In this document: positions 24,073 through 33,801 of the stretch, piece after piece | Position numbering within the stretch: the first letter of the stretch is position 1 | How the letters are laid out: every line of letters begins with the position of its first letter | Assembly: GCF_050875635.1 (NCBI RefSeq) | Contig: NZ_JBPAOH010000025.1 | Coordinates: 1-64,000, forward strand | DNA from: Hassallia sp050875635 | GTDB lineage: Bacteria > Cyanobacteriota > Cyanobacteriia > Cyanobacteriales > Nostocaceae | Length of the DNA: 64,000 bases | Reading direction: 5' to 3' | Notes under the pieces: model-generated | Database searches by the model: none | Told to the model about the DNA's origin: nothing | The model's input: only the letters and a program-made list of their open reading frames with translations | Program-made: the position numbers and the translations under genes

Positions 24073-24924
24073 ATGCTTGACACCATCACAAACAAAATAT
24101 TTGAACTGAAATCAGAGTTAGGTTACAGAACTGCACTGCTGAACCATGCCAAAAATTTGCCTGCACTTGAGTCAGGCGATCGCTATATTGTTAACACTCT
24201 CCAAAAAGAAGGGGTTTACGTCACAACACTTGACGAATTAGGATTAACCTCCACCCCACAACTTCTCAATGCTGCTTACAGTCAATTGTCCAGCATGGCA
24301 ACACCTAGCTACAACAGTGCAGGTAAATTGCTTCCCCAAATTTACACAGTTACAGATTTACCTGAATTTTCCACTTGGGGACAAGAACAAAGACTGCTAA
24401 ATATCGTTGAAAATTACATTGGGCTTCCCGTTGCTTTTCAAGGTGTACATTTACGCAAAGATTTACCCAACGAAAATCAATTTGGAACGTTGCTATGGCA
24501 TAAAGATTCAGAAGACCGGAGAATGGTCAAAATAATCATTTATTTGACTGATGTCGAAGAAAAAGACGGTCCTTTTGAATATGTTCCTTTATCTTTAACT
24601 TCCTTATATAGCTTGAATTATTATCGAATTTACCACAAGCTTTGGAAGGCAGGATATATAGGTATCAACGATGATGAATTAAAAGAAATTATCCCCAAAT
24701 CAGCTTGGAAATCTTGTCCGGGACCAGCAGGTACGGTCATTTTTACAGATCCAAAAACTGCTTTACATCACGGAACCCTGCGGACAGAAGAACGGTCAGC
24801 GCTGTTTTATGTTTACACTGCCAACCCCCCCAAGCGACCAGAACTTTGTACCCAATACTGGGATGATACTTTTGCTAGACCAGAGTTAAGCAAAGAATCT
24901 GATTCGGTTAAAGTGGGCACGTAG
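24073..24924 (+). CDS. Phytanoyl-CoA dioxygenase-like Fe(II)/2-oxoglutarate oxygenase
   Basis: The 283-residue protein carries an Fe-binding HxD (H143, D145 in LLWHKDSED), a distal His (H232/H233 in TALHHGTLR) and an Arg for 2-oxoglutarate (R241 in EERSALFYVY). The family hydroxylates small molecules or sugar derivatives. Placement between glycosyltransferases and RfbC suggests hydroxylation of a precursor or lipid in envelope synthesis. Interestingly, the LhgO-like protein also handles 2-oxoglutarate chemistry. The substrate is unknown. ATG 24073. Confidence 0.82.
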   Translation: MLDTITNKIFELKSELGYRTALLNHAKNLPALESGDRYIVNTLQKEGVYVTTLDELGLTSTPQLLNAAYSQLSSMATPSYNSAGKLLPQIYTVTDLPEFSTWGQEQRLLNIVENYIGLPVAFQGVHLRKDLPNENQFGTLLWHKDSEDRRMVKIIIYLTDVEEKDGPFEYVPLSLTSLYSLNYYRIYHKLWKAGYIGINDDELKEIIPKSAWKSCPGPAGTVIFTDPKTALHHGTLRTEERSALFYVYTANPPKRPELCTQYWDDTFARPELSKESDSVKVGT

Positions 24925-25015
24925 TAGTATTTTATCTGCTAAAATACTTTCTCATCAGAGAATTTTCGGAAATTACCCAGTTTCCTTTGTAGTAAATATA
25001 AAATCGAGGTTATCT

Positions 25016-25573
25016 ATGATTTTTACCGAAACTGAACTCAAAGGCGCTTTCGTCATTGATTTAGAACAAAAGCCAGATCACCGTGGTTTCTTTGCCCGTA
25101 CTTTTTGCGCGAAAGAGTTTGAAGAACATGGCTTAAAGCCAACTGTTGCTCAATGCAATTTATCTTACAACTATAAAAAAGGAACGCTGCGGGGAATGCA
25201 CTATCAAGTTTCCCCAGCAACCGAAACAAAATTAGTCCGCTGTACTCAAGGTGCTATCTACGACGTAATTATTGATATGCGTCCTGAGTCTCCGACCTTT
25301 TTATCACATTTTGGCGTGGAACTCAGCGCAGATAACCGTCGCGCTTTATACGTTCCGGAAATGTTTGCCCACGGCTATCAAGCACTTACAGATGATGCTG
25401 AAGTTGTCTATCAGGTGGGTGAATTTTATACACCTGGGTATGAACGGGGTCTGCGCTTTGATGACCCATTTTTTAACATTGAATGGCCCGTCGATGTTAC
25501 CGAAGTTTCTGAGAAAGATTTAAATTGGCCTCTGATGAGAATGATGAGCGTGGGAGGCACATCTTCGAGATAA
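25016..25573 (+). CDS. rfbC: dTDP-4-dehydrorhamnose 3,5-epimerase family enzyme
   Basis: The 185-residue cupin shows RfbC/RmlC hallmarks: DHRGFFARTF, the catalytic His in GTLRGMHYQ (H62), TKLVRCTQGAIYDVIIDMR, VPEMFAHGYQAL and the Tyr in VYQVGEFYTPG. It epimerises C3 and/or C5 of a 4-keto-6-deoxy sugar nucleotide. With RfbF and no RmlA/B/D nearby, its substrate may be a CDP- rather than dTDP-sugar. ATG 25016 with GAGG upstream. Confidence 0.92.
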   Translation: MIFTETELKGAFVIDLEQKPDHRGFFARTFCAKEFEEHGLKPTVAQCNLSYNYKKGTLRGMHYQVSPATETKLVRCTQGAIYDVIIDMRPESPTFLSHFGVELSADNRRALYVPEMFAHGYQALTDDAEVVYQVGEFYTPGYERGLRFDDPFFNIEWPVDVTEVSEKDLNWPLMRMMSVGGTSSR

Positions 25574-25821
25574 GAGTATAATTGTTGACAATTCACCACA
25601 ATGCACCTCATTAATACTTAGTCAAATTGATTAATTTTATTAGAGGTGCAAATTCCAAGTATCTTTCTTGGCGGTGTTAGCGGTACTCTTTATTTTTTCT
25701 TAAAAAAATAAAAGTTCGCATCGATTAGATTTTCGGGGTTTAAGGTTGTTTCCCTTTAAGAAAAACAACTTGCGAAAAAATCGCTAACAATAAACACGAT
25801 CTGATGCAAGGAGTTTAATCA

Positions 25822-27135
25822 ATGATTATTGTAGATCGCGCATTACAAGCACGCGCCGAGGCAGGCAAACCGGTTAAAGTAGCCATGATTGGTGCTGGCT
25901 TCATGGGTCGAGGAATTGCCAATCAAATTGCTAATTCAGTTCCAGGTATGGAGTTAGTTGCTATCTTCAACCGTCAAATTGATGCAGCCAAGCGAGCTTA
26001 TTCGGAAGCTGGAATTGAGAATGTTCAAGTAGTTTCGACTGTAACTGAATTAGAAGACGCGATCGCCCGTGGTGAGTATGCAGTCACCGAAGATGCGATG
26101 TTGCTGTGCCAAGCTGAAGGCATCGATGCTTTAATTGAAGTCACAGGGGCAGTGGAATTTGGCGCTCAGGTGGTGATGGAAGCGATCGCCCATCGCAAGC
26201 ACGTAATTATGATGAACGCCGAACTTGATGGGACGATTGGTCCAATCTTAAAAGTATACGCCGATAAAGCAGGCGTTATTCTCAGCGCTTGCGACGGGGA
26301 TCAGCCAGGAGTGGAAATGAACCTTTACCGCTTCGTCAAAAGTATTGGTTTAACTCCTTTATTGTGCGGTAATATCAAAGGACTGCAAGACCCTTATCGC
26401 AACCCGACCACACAAGAAGCATTTGCCAAACGTTGGGGTCAAAAGGCTCACATGGTAACTAGTTTTGCAGATGGCACAAAAATTTCCTTCGAGCAAGCGA
26501 TCGTTGCCAACGCTACAGGAATGACAATTGCCAAGCGGGGAATGTTGGGATATGACTTTGCAGGTCATGTCGATGAAATGACCAACATGTATGATGTTGA
26601 ACAGCTTAAAGAATTGGGTGGTATCGTCGATTATGTAGTTGGAGCAAAACCAGGTCCGGGTGTGTTTGTGTTTGCTACTCACGACGATCCCAAGCAACGT
26701 CACTACCTCAACTTGTACAAATTAGGTGAAGGTCCTCTCTACAGCTTCTATACTCCTTATCACCTCTGTCATTTTGAAGTTCCACTATCGGTTGCGCGTG
26801 CTGTCTTGTTCCAAGATGCTGTGATGTCTCCAATTGCCGGTCCGCTTGTGGATGTAGTCACCACCGCGAAAATTGACTTAAAGTCCGGAGAAACTCTGGA
26901 TGGCATTGGCTACTACATGACCTACGGTCAATGTGAGAGTTCCAACATCGTCCAAGAGCAAAACCTCTTACCAATTGGTTTAGCCGAAGGATGTCGCCTG
27001 AAACGAGATATTGCGAAGGATCAAGTTCTCACTTACGATGATGTAGAATTGCCATCAGGCAGACTTGGCGATAAACTGCGAGCAGAGCAAAATGCTTACT
27101 TCGCTACTGGAAAAACCCTGGCAGCAGTCGGGTAA
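25822..27135 (+). CDS. NAD(P)-dependent oxidoreductase with SAF domain
   Basis: The 437-residue protein starts with a homoserine-dehydrogenase/DapB-like Rossmann domain (VAMIGAGFMGRGIANQI, residues 19-35), includes DALIEVTGAVEFGAQ and NIKGLQDPYRNPTTQEAF, and ends in a SAF-type domain (LKRDIAKDQVLTYDDVEL). Related genes occur in polysaccharide clusters with RfbF, where they seem to act on a branched or acidic sugar. The exact reaction is unknown. AAGGAG lies upstream of ATG 25822. Confidence 0.85.
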   Translation: MIIVDRALQARAEAGKPVKVAMIGAGFMGRGIANQIANSVPGMELVAIFNRQIDAAKRAYSEAGIENVQVVSTVTELEDAIARGEYAVTEDAMLLCQAEGIDALIEVTGAVEFGAQVVMEAIAHRKHVIMMNAELDGTIGPILKVYADKAGVILSACDGDQPGVEMNLYRFVKSIGLTPLLCGNIKGLQDPYRNPTTQEAFAKRWGQKAHMVTSFADGTKISFEQAIVANATGMTIAKRGMLGYDFAGHVDEMTNMYDVEQLKELGGIVDYVVGAKPGPGVFVFATHDDPKQRHYLNLYKLGEGPLYSFYTPYHLCHFEVPLSVARAVLFQDAVMSPIAGPLVDVVTTAKIDLKSGETLDGIGYYMTYGQCESSNIVQEQNLLPIGLAEGCRLKRDIAKDQVLTYDDVELPSGRLGDKLRAEQNAYFATGKTLAAVG

Positions 27136-27684
27136 TATCTTGAATTGAAGTGACAGTAGTGACAAGTATTTATGTAAGGCGATCGGAATTGTCAACAATC
27201 TGCGATAAAAATCAGTAGAAGTTTATCAATTACCTGGGATGCCAATATGATAAATACAACGTTCACTACTGTCATTCTGACCTGACCTAGAGGTAGGTAG
27301 TAGATGGTAGGTGGTATTAGGGCAGGGGGGAAAAGGGACAGAGCAACTTAATTTATTTCTGAAAAAAAAATTATTCCTCAATGCACAAGCACTCCTGAAT
27401 AAGGGTACAGGCGCTTGAAACCCCAAAAAATGAGTTTGGTGTCCTTAAGGACGGGGTCTTTATGGGGTTCCCCACCTACCCCCAACCTCCCGTCACACCC
27501 ACCTTCATGGGCATTACTACATATAGATAATTGTTTTTTTCATAAAGTAAAAATGCTTTTTGGAAATATTATTATGAAGAAATAGATATAGCATAGTAAG
27601 TTCTACTGATAAATAATAAAATTATTTTAAGGAACCAACTGCCGAGCATTTAAATAAACTTCATATCAACTTCAGGGAAAATTT
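27136..27684. other. Intergenic stretch within the polysaccharide island
   Basis: It contains G-rich and C-rich runs (about 27308-27330, 27470-27510) without clear periodicity, then AT-rich sequence leading to the glycosyltransferase ATG. No open frame looks coding. It probably holds the promoter of the following gene pair, but no element is distinct. Confidence 0.5.
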
Positions 27685-28785
27685 ATGAAAATTGCTCTAG
27701 TCCATGATTACTTAACCCAGCGCGGTGGGGCAGAGCGCGTCTTTGAATTGCTGTGTAAGCGATACCCAGAAGCTGACATTTTCACATCTTTGTACGATCG
27801 CCAACAAACGATTGATTTAGGCGATCGTATAGTTAACACAACTTTCTTGCAAAGCATTCCAGGTGCAGCTAAGTATTTCCGTTTAATGGCTCCTTTTTAT
27901 TTTCCTGCCTTTCGAGCCTTAGACCTGCAAGACTACGATCTCATCATCAGTAGTAGTACCAGCTTCGCCAAAGCAGTCAGAAAAAACCCAAATTCCCGCC
28001 ACATTTGCTTTTGTCATAATGTTACCCGTTTCTTGTGGGATACAGAAACTTATTTACGCGAGTATGGAGACTATCGATATTTTGCACCTTTAATCGAACA
28101 AGTCTTTGATGTCATGAGAAAGGTAGACCTGACTTATGCACAAGAACCTGATCTTTACATTGCTAATTCGAGTATTGTAGCTCGTCGCATTCAAAAAATT
28201 TACAACAAAAAAGCTATTGTAATTAATTACCCAATTGATACAAAAAAGTTTATTTATTCAGATATAAAAGATGAATATTATCTAGCCTCAGCCCGGATGA
28301 TCAGCTATAAGCGCCTTGATATAATAGTTGAAGCTTTTAATTGGCTGGGGTGGCGGTTATTAATATCAGGCAACGGTCCAGAACAAGAACGGTTAAAATC
28401 CAAAGCATTAGATAATATTGAGTTTTTGGGACATGTAACTGATGCACGACGCACTCAGTTGTTTTCTAGAGCTACATCTGTTATAGTGGCAGCTTTAGAA
28501 GATTACGGATTAGTTCCAGTAGAGGCTAATGCTAGTGGAACACCAGTCATAGCTTATGGAGCAGGTGGGGTATTAGATACTCAGGTACCTGGAAAGACAG
28601 GAGTCTTTTTTAAGAGACAAACACCCGAATCTCTACAAACCGCACTACTAGAAGCCAGGGAAATCAATTGGGATTATGCCGACATCCGCAATCATGCTGT
28701 GACACATTTTTCGGAAGAGGCATTTTTTAATCAAGTAGAGCAAGTTATTGACCAAACTTGTAGCCTACATCCATCATTCATTTAA
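27685..28785 (+). CDS. Glycosyltransferase family 4 (mannosyltransferase-like)
   Basis: The 366-residue enzyme begins MKIALVHDYLTQRGGAERVF, the N-terminal acceptor domain of WbaZ/WcaI-like GT4 enzymes. The C-terminal nucleotide-sugar domain has the family's two glutamates in ALEDYGLVPVEANASGTPVIA. Such enzymes often add mannose from GDP-mannose with retention; a GDP-mannose pyrophosphorylase-like gene lies at 50196. It ends 24 bases before the BY-kinase gene and is probably co-transcribed with it. Confidence 0.92.
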   Translation: MKIALVHDYLTQRGGAERVFELLCKRYPEADIFTSLYDRQQTIDLGDRIVNTTFLQSIPGAAKYFRLMAPFYFPAFRALDLQDYDLIISSSTSFAKAVRKNPNSRHICFCHNVTRFLWDTETYLREYGDYRYFAPLIEQVFDVMRKVDLTYAQEPDLYIANSSIVARRIQKIYNKKAIVINYPIDTKKFIYSDIKDEYYLASARMISYKRLDIIVEAFNWLGWRLLISGNGPEQERLKSKALDNIEFLGHVTDARRTQLFSRATSVIVAALEDYGLVPVEANASGTPVIAYGAGGVLDTQVPGKTGVFFKRQTPESLQTALLEAREINWDYADIRNHAVTHFSEEAFFNQVEQVIDQTCSLHPSFI

Positions 28786-28809
28786 ACTGTTAGCTAAGGG
28801 ATAGTAAAC

Positions 28810-31041
28810 GTGATTCAAACTAGTAGTCTAAATCCCAATGTAAATCCAATTGCTGAAACAGAACCGGGTTACGGACAACTGTTTGCAGTTTTAATCCGGA
28901 GATTTCCTTGGTTTTTAGCAGTATTTATTGCTTCGGTAGGTGTTGCAGGTTATTTAACTTCTAAAACACAGCCTACCTACAAAAGCACGATGCAGTTGCA
29001 GATAGAACCTAACTATCAGGGTAAACCAGAAGGAGCTGGAGCAGAAAATAAGTTTACCGAGTCTAGTGTTCAGATAGACGTTGCAACCCAGCTGAACGTG
29101 ATGAAGAGTTCTGGACTTATTCAAAGAGCGGTTGATAAACTTAAGCCAGAGTATCCAGATATAACTGTAGGTGAAATTAAAGGCTCTTTACTTTTGGAGC
29201 AATTAAGAACAAAAGAAGATAATGTTGCTACTAAAATATTTGAAGCAAACTACACTAGCACAAGTCCAGAAAAGACACAAAAAGTTCTAGATGCAATTCA
29301 GAAAGTTTATCTAGAATACAACATCAAACAGCAAGATGAGCGTTTAAGAAAGGGTCTGAAAAATGTCAGAGAACAGTTAAAAACGGTACGTGATGATTTG
29401 ACAGAATCTGAGAGAAAACTACAACAGTTCCGCAGTACTAAGAATTTTATTGACCCAGAACAACAGGCAAAAACTCTAGAAGACGATTTGAACAGAATTG
29501 TCCAGGTACGACGCGAAACCCGTTCTCTGTATGAGGAAACTTTGGCTCGGCAAAAATCTTTGGAAGAACAACTAAAGCGTACTCCACAAAACGCTTTAGT
29601 TGCTTCTCGTCTGAGTCAGTCTACTCGCTACCAAGGGTTACTTAACGAAATCCAAAAAACCGAACTGGCTTTAGCACAGGAACGCTTGCGTTTCACAGAT
29701 GAGACTCCCAGCGTACAAAAACTGATAGAACAGCTTCAAAGCCAGAAGCAATTATTGCAACAAGAGGTAGGACGGACTTTAGGGGGTAGCAGTGCTACTG
29801 TTAAGGCTGTTGGAGATACTTTATTACAACAAGGACAGCTTGGTCAAATTGACCTCAACCTTGCCGGTCAGCTAGCAGAAACACAAACAAATATAGTTGC
29901 TTTAAGTGCTCGCGATCAAACTCTGGCACCAAAAGAGATTCAATTGCGCGAACAGCTCAAACGATACCCAGCTTTGTTGGCTGAGTACAATCGCTTACAA
30001 CCGCAGATACAACTTAGCCGTGAAACGTTGCAAAACCTTTTGAAATCTGAGCAGGAATTGCGGCAGGAACTTGACAAGGGTGGATTTAATTGGCAAATTT
30101 TGGAACCACCCCAAAAAGGTCAACAGATGGGTCCCAACCTTCAGCAAAACCTTCTACTAGGTGCAGTGGTAGGGTTAATGTTGGGAGGAATTGCTGCCTT
30201 TGTCCGGGAAGCCGGTGATGATTCTGTTCATACTACTGCTGAGTTGGAGAAGCAGGTTGCCTTGCCGTTGTTGGGAACTACTCCTAAGTTGCCCCCAGCC
30301 AAACCCAGAGAATCAGTGATCAAGTTGCCTTTTGGCAAGCCAGAAGTACTAGCTCCCTGGACAATTCAGGTACTGCAATCTCCACCGCGTTGGGAATCGC
30401 TGGATTTGATTTATAAAAATATTGAACTGGTAAATACTGTTGCTACGTTCAAATCTTTGATGATCACTTCGGCTTTGCCGGATGAGGGTAAGTCCGCATT
30501 AGCGTTGGGTCTAGCGATGAGTGCTGCCCGTTTACACAAAAGAGTATTGCTAATTGATGCAAACTTACGCGATCCCAGCCTGCACAAACAACTCAATCTG
30601 CCAAATGAACAGGGGCTTTCATCTCTGCTGTCAAGTGATGTTGCTCTACCCAACCAAATTAGTATTCAATCTTCAGGTTCATCTTACATTGATATTTTGA
30701 CCGCAGGACCTGCACCAGGCGATCCAGCTAATTTATTGAGTTCCCCGCGCATGACGCAATTGATGAAAGCATTTGAGGAAAACTACGATTTAGTACTCAT
30801 TGATGCTTCTCCGGTTTTGGGCATGGTGGATGCTCTACTCACAGCATCATCTTGTCGCAGCGTGGTCATGGTGGCAAGTATCGGTAGGGTAACTCGAACT
30901 CAACTGGCACAGGCTACAACGATGTTGAGCAAGTTAAACTTGGTTGGGGTTGTCGCAAATGGAGTATCTAATTCTAGCAGTACGTATGTACCCTATGTAA
31001 AGCCACAACGATTGGCGTTGAAAGGAACTGTGGAAAAATAG
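28810..31041 (+). CDS. Wzz/BY-kinase polysaccharide co-polymerase (tyrosine autokinase)
   Basis: In 743 residues it combines a Wzz domain with a first membrane helix (about 33-53), a long coiled-coil periplasmic stalk (about 180-400), a second helix (about 447-465) and a cytoplasmic BY-kinase: Walker A in ALPDEGKSALALG (near 555), Walker A' in RVLLIDANLRDP, Walker B in LVLIDASPV. The C-terminal tyrosine cluster is short (only TYVPY). It sets chain length and export of the polysaccharide with the Wzy-like protein. The start is GTG 28810, backed by AAGGGA about 10 bases upstream. Confidence 0.93.
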   Translation: MIQTSSLNPNVNPIAETEPGYGQLFAVLIRRFPWFLAVFIASVGVAGYLTSKTQPTYKSTMQLQIEPNYQGKPEGAGAENKFTESSVQIDVATQLNVMKSSGLIQRAVDKLKPEYPDITVGEIKGSLLLEQLRTKEDNVATKIFEANYTSTSPEKTQKVLDAIQKVYLEYNIKQQDERLRKGLKNVREQLKTVRDDLTESERKLQQFRSTKNFIDPEQQAKTLEDDLNRIVQVRRETRSLYEETLARQKSLEEQLKRTPQNALVASRLSQSTRYQGLLNEIQKTELALAQERLRFTDETPSVQKLIEQLQSQKQLLQQEVGRTLGGSSATVKAVGDTLLQQGQLGQIDLNLAGQLAETQTNIVALSARDQTLAPKEIQLREQLKRYPALLAEYNRLQPQIQLSRETLQNLLKSEQELRQELDKGGFNWQILEPPQKGQQMGPNLQQNLLLGAVVGLMLGGIAAFVREAGDDSVHTTAELEKQVALPLLGTTPKLPPAKPRESVIKLPFGKPEVLAPWTIQVLQSPPRWESLDLIYKNIELVNTVATFKSLMITSALPDEGKSALALGLAMSAARLHKRVLLIDANLRDPSLHKQLNLPNEQGLSSLLSSDVALPNQISIQSSGSSYIDILTAGPAPGDPANLLSSPRMTQLMKAFEENYDLVLIDASPVLGMVDALLTASSCRSVVMVASIGRVTRTQLAQATTMLSKLNLVGVVANGVSNSSSTYVPYVKPQRLALKGTVEK

Positions 31042-31095
31042 GTAGATATTTGCAAGCGGGCGTTTTGCTGAATATAAGCGACATTCCCAAGCGAT

Positions 31096-31206
31096 CTAAC
31101 GCACCAAAGATCGTTGATGGTGCGTTGCGTTGGACAACACCATCCTACTGCCGCTTAATTCTTTTCTATAAATATATTGACACTGCAAGGAAGCAACTTT
31201 TGCAGT
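31096..31206. repeat. 111-bp direct repeat, copy 1
   Basis: It begins CTAACGCACCAAAGATCG and ends GAAGCAACTTTTGCAGT. It matches 31240-31350 over all 111 bases with few mismatches at an offset of 144. It contains the GGTGCGTTG hairpin and a fossil of the methyltransferase 3' end. Located between the two converging gene runs. Confidence 0.9.
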
Positions 31207-31239
31207 CACGCTAGTAGGGTGCGTTATGGACGTAACGTC

Positions 31240-31350
31240 CTAACGCACCAAAGATCGTTGATGGTGCGTTGCGTTGGACAACACCACCCTACTGCCGCTT
31301 AATTCTTTTCTATAAATATGTTGACACTGCAAGGAAGCAACTTTTGTAGT
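31240..31350. repeat. 111-bp direct repeat, copy 2 (overlaps the methyltransferase 3' end)
   Basis: Same sequence as 31096-31206. Its last 52 bases (31299-31350) are the end of the methyltransferase gene on the minus strand, encoding LQKLLPCSVNIFIEKN and the stop. So copy 1 is a duplicated piece of gene end plus downstream hairpin. Confidence 0.9.
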
Positions 31351-32114
31351 ATGCCTAGCTTTGAGAGAGTGTAATAATATATTGATTCTGTAAATCCACG
31401 ATGTTCATAATCTGGATAAAATTCTACAGAAAAATTGCATTTTTGAGAAGTTACATACTGTTTGATTTTTGAGAGTACCAATACATCTTCTTCAGCATAA
31501 GGATTGCTGTTTACTCGCTTATAAGCCCAGTTATACAAATACTTGGGTGATGTTGGTTCGTGGAGCAATATAATTTTTCCTTGAGGTTTTAGCACCCTTA
31601 TCATTTCATTAAGAGTTTTACTAAAATCATTTTTTTCGCCGAAGTGATGAAATGCTTCAAAGGCGAAAATCCTATCAAATTGCTCTGCCTCAAATGGAAG
31701 TTCACAGCAGTGAAAAACCCACTTCTCATCAAGGTGGGTATTCAAAATTTTTTCAAATTTTTCTGTATATTGCAAATTTGAAAGTATCAGGTCGCTGCCA
31801 ACTACATAGGTATTTGGATACTCTCTTTTAATTAAGGCACTTGCCCAACAGAAGCCACCTCCCATTTCCAATACAGTTTCATTCCCAGACAGTTGCAGCC
31901 GCGACATAAGTTTGCTAAAGGTATTAATAGAAGGCGATCTGAAGGCGATCGCATCGAATATGTCATTTCCTTTATGACTCTGAACTGCTCTAAATTCCTC
32001 AAAATTCTTATGGGCTACAATTTCTTTTTGATCGCTTTCTGTAAGAATAGCGTCGTTTAAATAATATAAAATTCCTTCATGTTCGCGAAAATTGTTGTTA
32101 CGCACAGTAAGCAT
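31299..32114 (-). CDS. SAM-dependent methyltransferase
   Basis: From ATG 32114, preceded by GGAGA with 7-base spacing, it encodes 271 residues. Class I features: SAM-binding VLEMGGGFCWAS (81-92), acidic VVGSDLILSN, FDRIFAFEAFHHFGE and LKPQGKIILLHEP. It is likely to methylate a sugar or the chain end of the island's polysaccharide. It is the last gene of the minus-strand half. An in-frame extension to 32198 runs into a TATATA microsatellite and is not used. The C-terminus is encoded within a duplicated 111-bp repeat. Confidence 0.85.
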   Translation of the reverse strand: MLTVRNNNFREHEGILYYLNDAILTESDQKEIVAHKNFEEFRAVQSHKGNDIFDAIAFRSPSINTFSKLMSRLQLSGNETVLEMGGGFCWASALIKREYPNTYVVGSDLILSNLQYTEKFEKILNTHLDEKWVFHCCELPFEAEQFDRIFAFEAFHHFGEKNDFSKTLNEMIRVLKPQGKIILLHEPTSPKYLYNWAYKRVNSNPYAEEDVLVLSKIKQYVTSQKCNFSVEFYPDYEHRGFTESIYYYTLSKLGILQKLLPCSVNIFIEKN

Positions 32115-32655
32115 ATCAGCGTCTCCATTAGTTAATATATATATATATACTACCGTATATTTTTTGACCTTATTATTAATATTTATGAAAAAATGCATTA
32201 ACGTAATTAATAATTATTAATTCATAATTCATAATTAAAAAGGGTTTAATTCCCCTGCCTCCTATAAGCTTTCCTGTTACATCGGGGCTTTAAATCCACA
32301 TGGTTAACATAATTATGAATTATAAATTATGAATTATAAATTTTTCAATAGCACATTCATTCGCGGTAAATAAGATATGGAAACGCGCACAGAAAATAGA
32401 CGTGGCGAATTTATTTGAAAGACTTTTCTCACGTCTAATTTGTTTTTGAACGAAGGAAGAAGAAAGAAGGAAGAAGGAAGAAGTTTGGTTTAAGTATTGG
32501 TATTCTGACCCCAACCTAAAACGAGCAACGCATAGGCGTTGGGGTTTTGAACCCCCGTGGGTAGAGGTTTGAAGTTTGAATAAATTCACATCGATCTTCT
32601 GACTTCAAACCTCACACCGATGGATTAACGCCTGCAAATATGCCTTGTTTTTTGT
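32115..32655. other. Repeat-rich gene-free stretch
   Basis: It holds a (TA)n run near 32133-32155, repeated AATTCATAATT/AATTATGAATT motifs (32205-32345) that can pair with each other, a GAAGGAAGAA purine run (about 32450-32483), and an inverted repeat with perfect 12-bp arms, GAGGTTTGAAGT at 32564-32575 and ACTTCAAACCTC at 32602-32613. The last may terminate the upstream minus-strand glycosyltransferase transcript. No gene is seen. Confidence 0.6.
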
Positions 32656-33801
32656 TTAAGTTAAAGGCAAAGCATTAACTTCAGAAACATTTGACACCGC
32701 AGAGTGAAGGGCATTTATAAAGTTTTGGGCGTAACGTTGGGTAGAAAAATCGAGGGCACGTTGTCGCGCTGCGACTGCGGCATTACGGGCAAATTCTTGG
32801 TCGTCAAGATAACGGAGAATTGCGATCGCTAATGCATCTGCATCACCATAAGGCGTTAACAGCCCATTTAAGCCGTCGGTAATTATCTCAGTCGGTCCGC
32901 CAGCATTGCCAGCAATCACGGGTTTGCCTAACGCCATTGCCTCGATAACCACCAAACCAAACGGTTCGTTATCAGAAGCATGAACAAATACGTCCATTGC
33001 TTGCATCCATTCTGGGACATTGCGTTGTAGCCCGACTGCCAGAACGCGATCGCTTAAGTCCAACGCTGTTATTTTCTCTTTTAAAAACTCCCCATAATCC
33101 GGTTCCAAATCATGCTTACCCCCAATTACCACACAATGGGCATCGGGATACTTCTGCAAGACTTTCGGCATTGCCTCCACAACAACGTGCATTCCCTTCC
33201 AGCGTTGCAATCGCCCGACAATTCCAATTAAAGGTCCATCCAACGGCAAACCCAGCTTTGAGCGCATCGTGGCTGGAGTTGGCAGAACAGCCGGATCGAA
33301 ACGGTCTAGCGCCACCCCTGGATGCACTAAATATACTGGGGTTTTCGGTAAAATTTTTGACTGCGCCTCTTGAATAGCTTTAGTAATTGTGACTACACCA
33401 CGCGCTGGCATCAAATTGACCATGCGCTTTAAAAAGCTTTTATTATCTGGAATTTCCTGCTGATACCACAGTGCAGGTATGCCAGCCAGCAGCGCTGCCA
33501 GCCCTCCTGTGAGGTGGGATAGCCACATCCAGCTGACGATAACATCTACACCTTCGCGCTTGATTATAGAAGCTATCTTGGCTGCGGTGGCGACTAAACG
33601 GTGCAATTCGCGCACGCGACTACCAAGCACAACTATAGCGGAAATACCAAGCGATCGCACTTGCTCTACCAAAGGACCGTCTTCACTGAAAATTACCAAC
33701 CATTCGACATCCGCATGTCGTCCTTGTTGCAGCAAGTCCCAGAAAGTCATTTCACTTCCGCCGCGTTGTTCAGCCAGTGGCATTAGGATAGCAACTTTCA
33801 T
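32656..33801 (-). CDS. Glycosyltransferase family 4
   Basis: The 381-residue enzyme shows the GT4 pattern MPLAEQRGGSEMTFWDLL at the N-terminus, GIVGRLQRWKGMHVVVEAM and the EX7E pair in DNEPFGLVVIEAMALGKPVIA, which binds the nucleotide sugar. Its ATG (33801) overlaps the stop of the Wzy-like gene by 4 bases (ATGA), so the two are translationally coupled. It would add a sugar on the cytoplasmic face of the membrane during envelope polysaccharide synthesis. Confidence 0.92.
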   Translation of the reverse strand: MKVAILMPLAEQRGGSEMTFWDLLQQGRHADVEWLVIFSEDGPLVEQVRSLGISAIVVLGSRVRELHRLVATAAKIASIIKREGVDVIVSWMWLSHLTGGLAALLAGIPALWYQQEIPDNKSFLKRMVNLMPARGVVTITKAIQEAQSKILPKTPVYLVHPGVALDRFDPAVLPTPATMRSKLGLPLDGPLIGIVGRLQRWKGMHVVVEAMPKVLQKYPDAHCVVIGGKHDLEPDYGEFLKEKITALDLSDRVLAVGLQRNVPEWMQAMDVFVHASDNEPFGLVVIEAMALGKPVIAGNAGGPTEIITDGLNGLLTPYGDADALAIAILRYLDDQEFARNAAVAARQRALDFSTQRYAQNFINALHSAVSNVSEVNALPLT

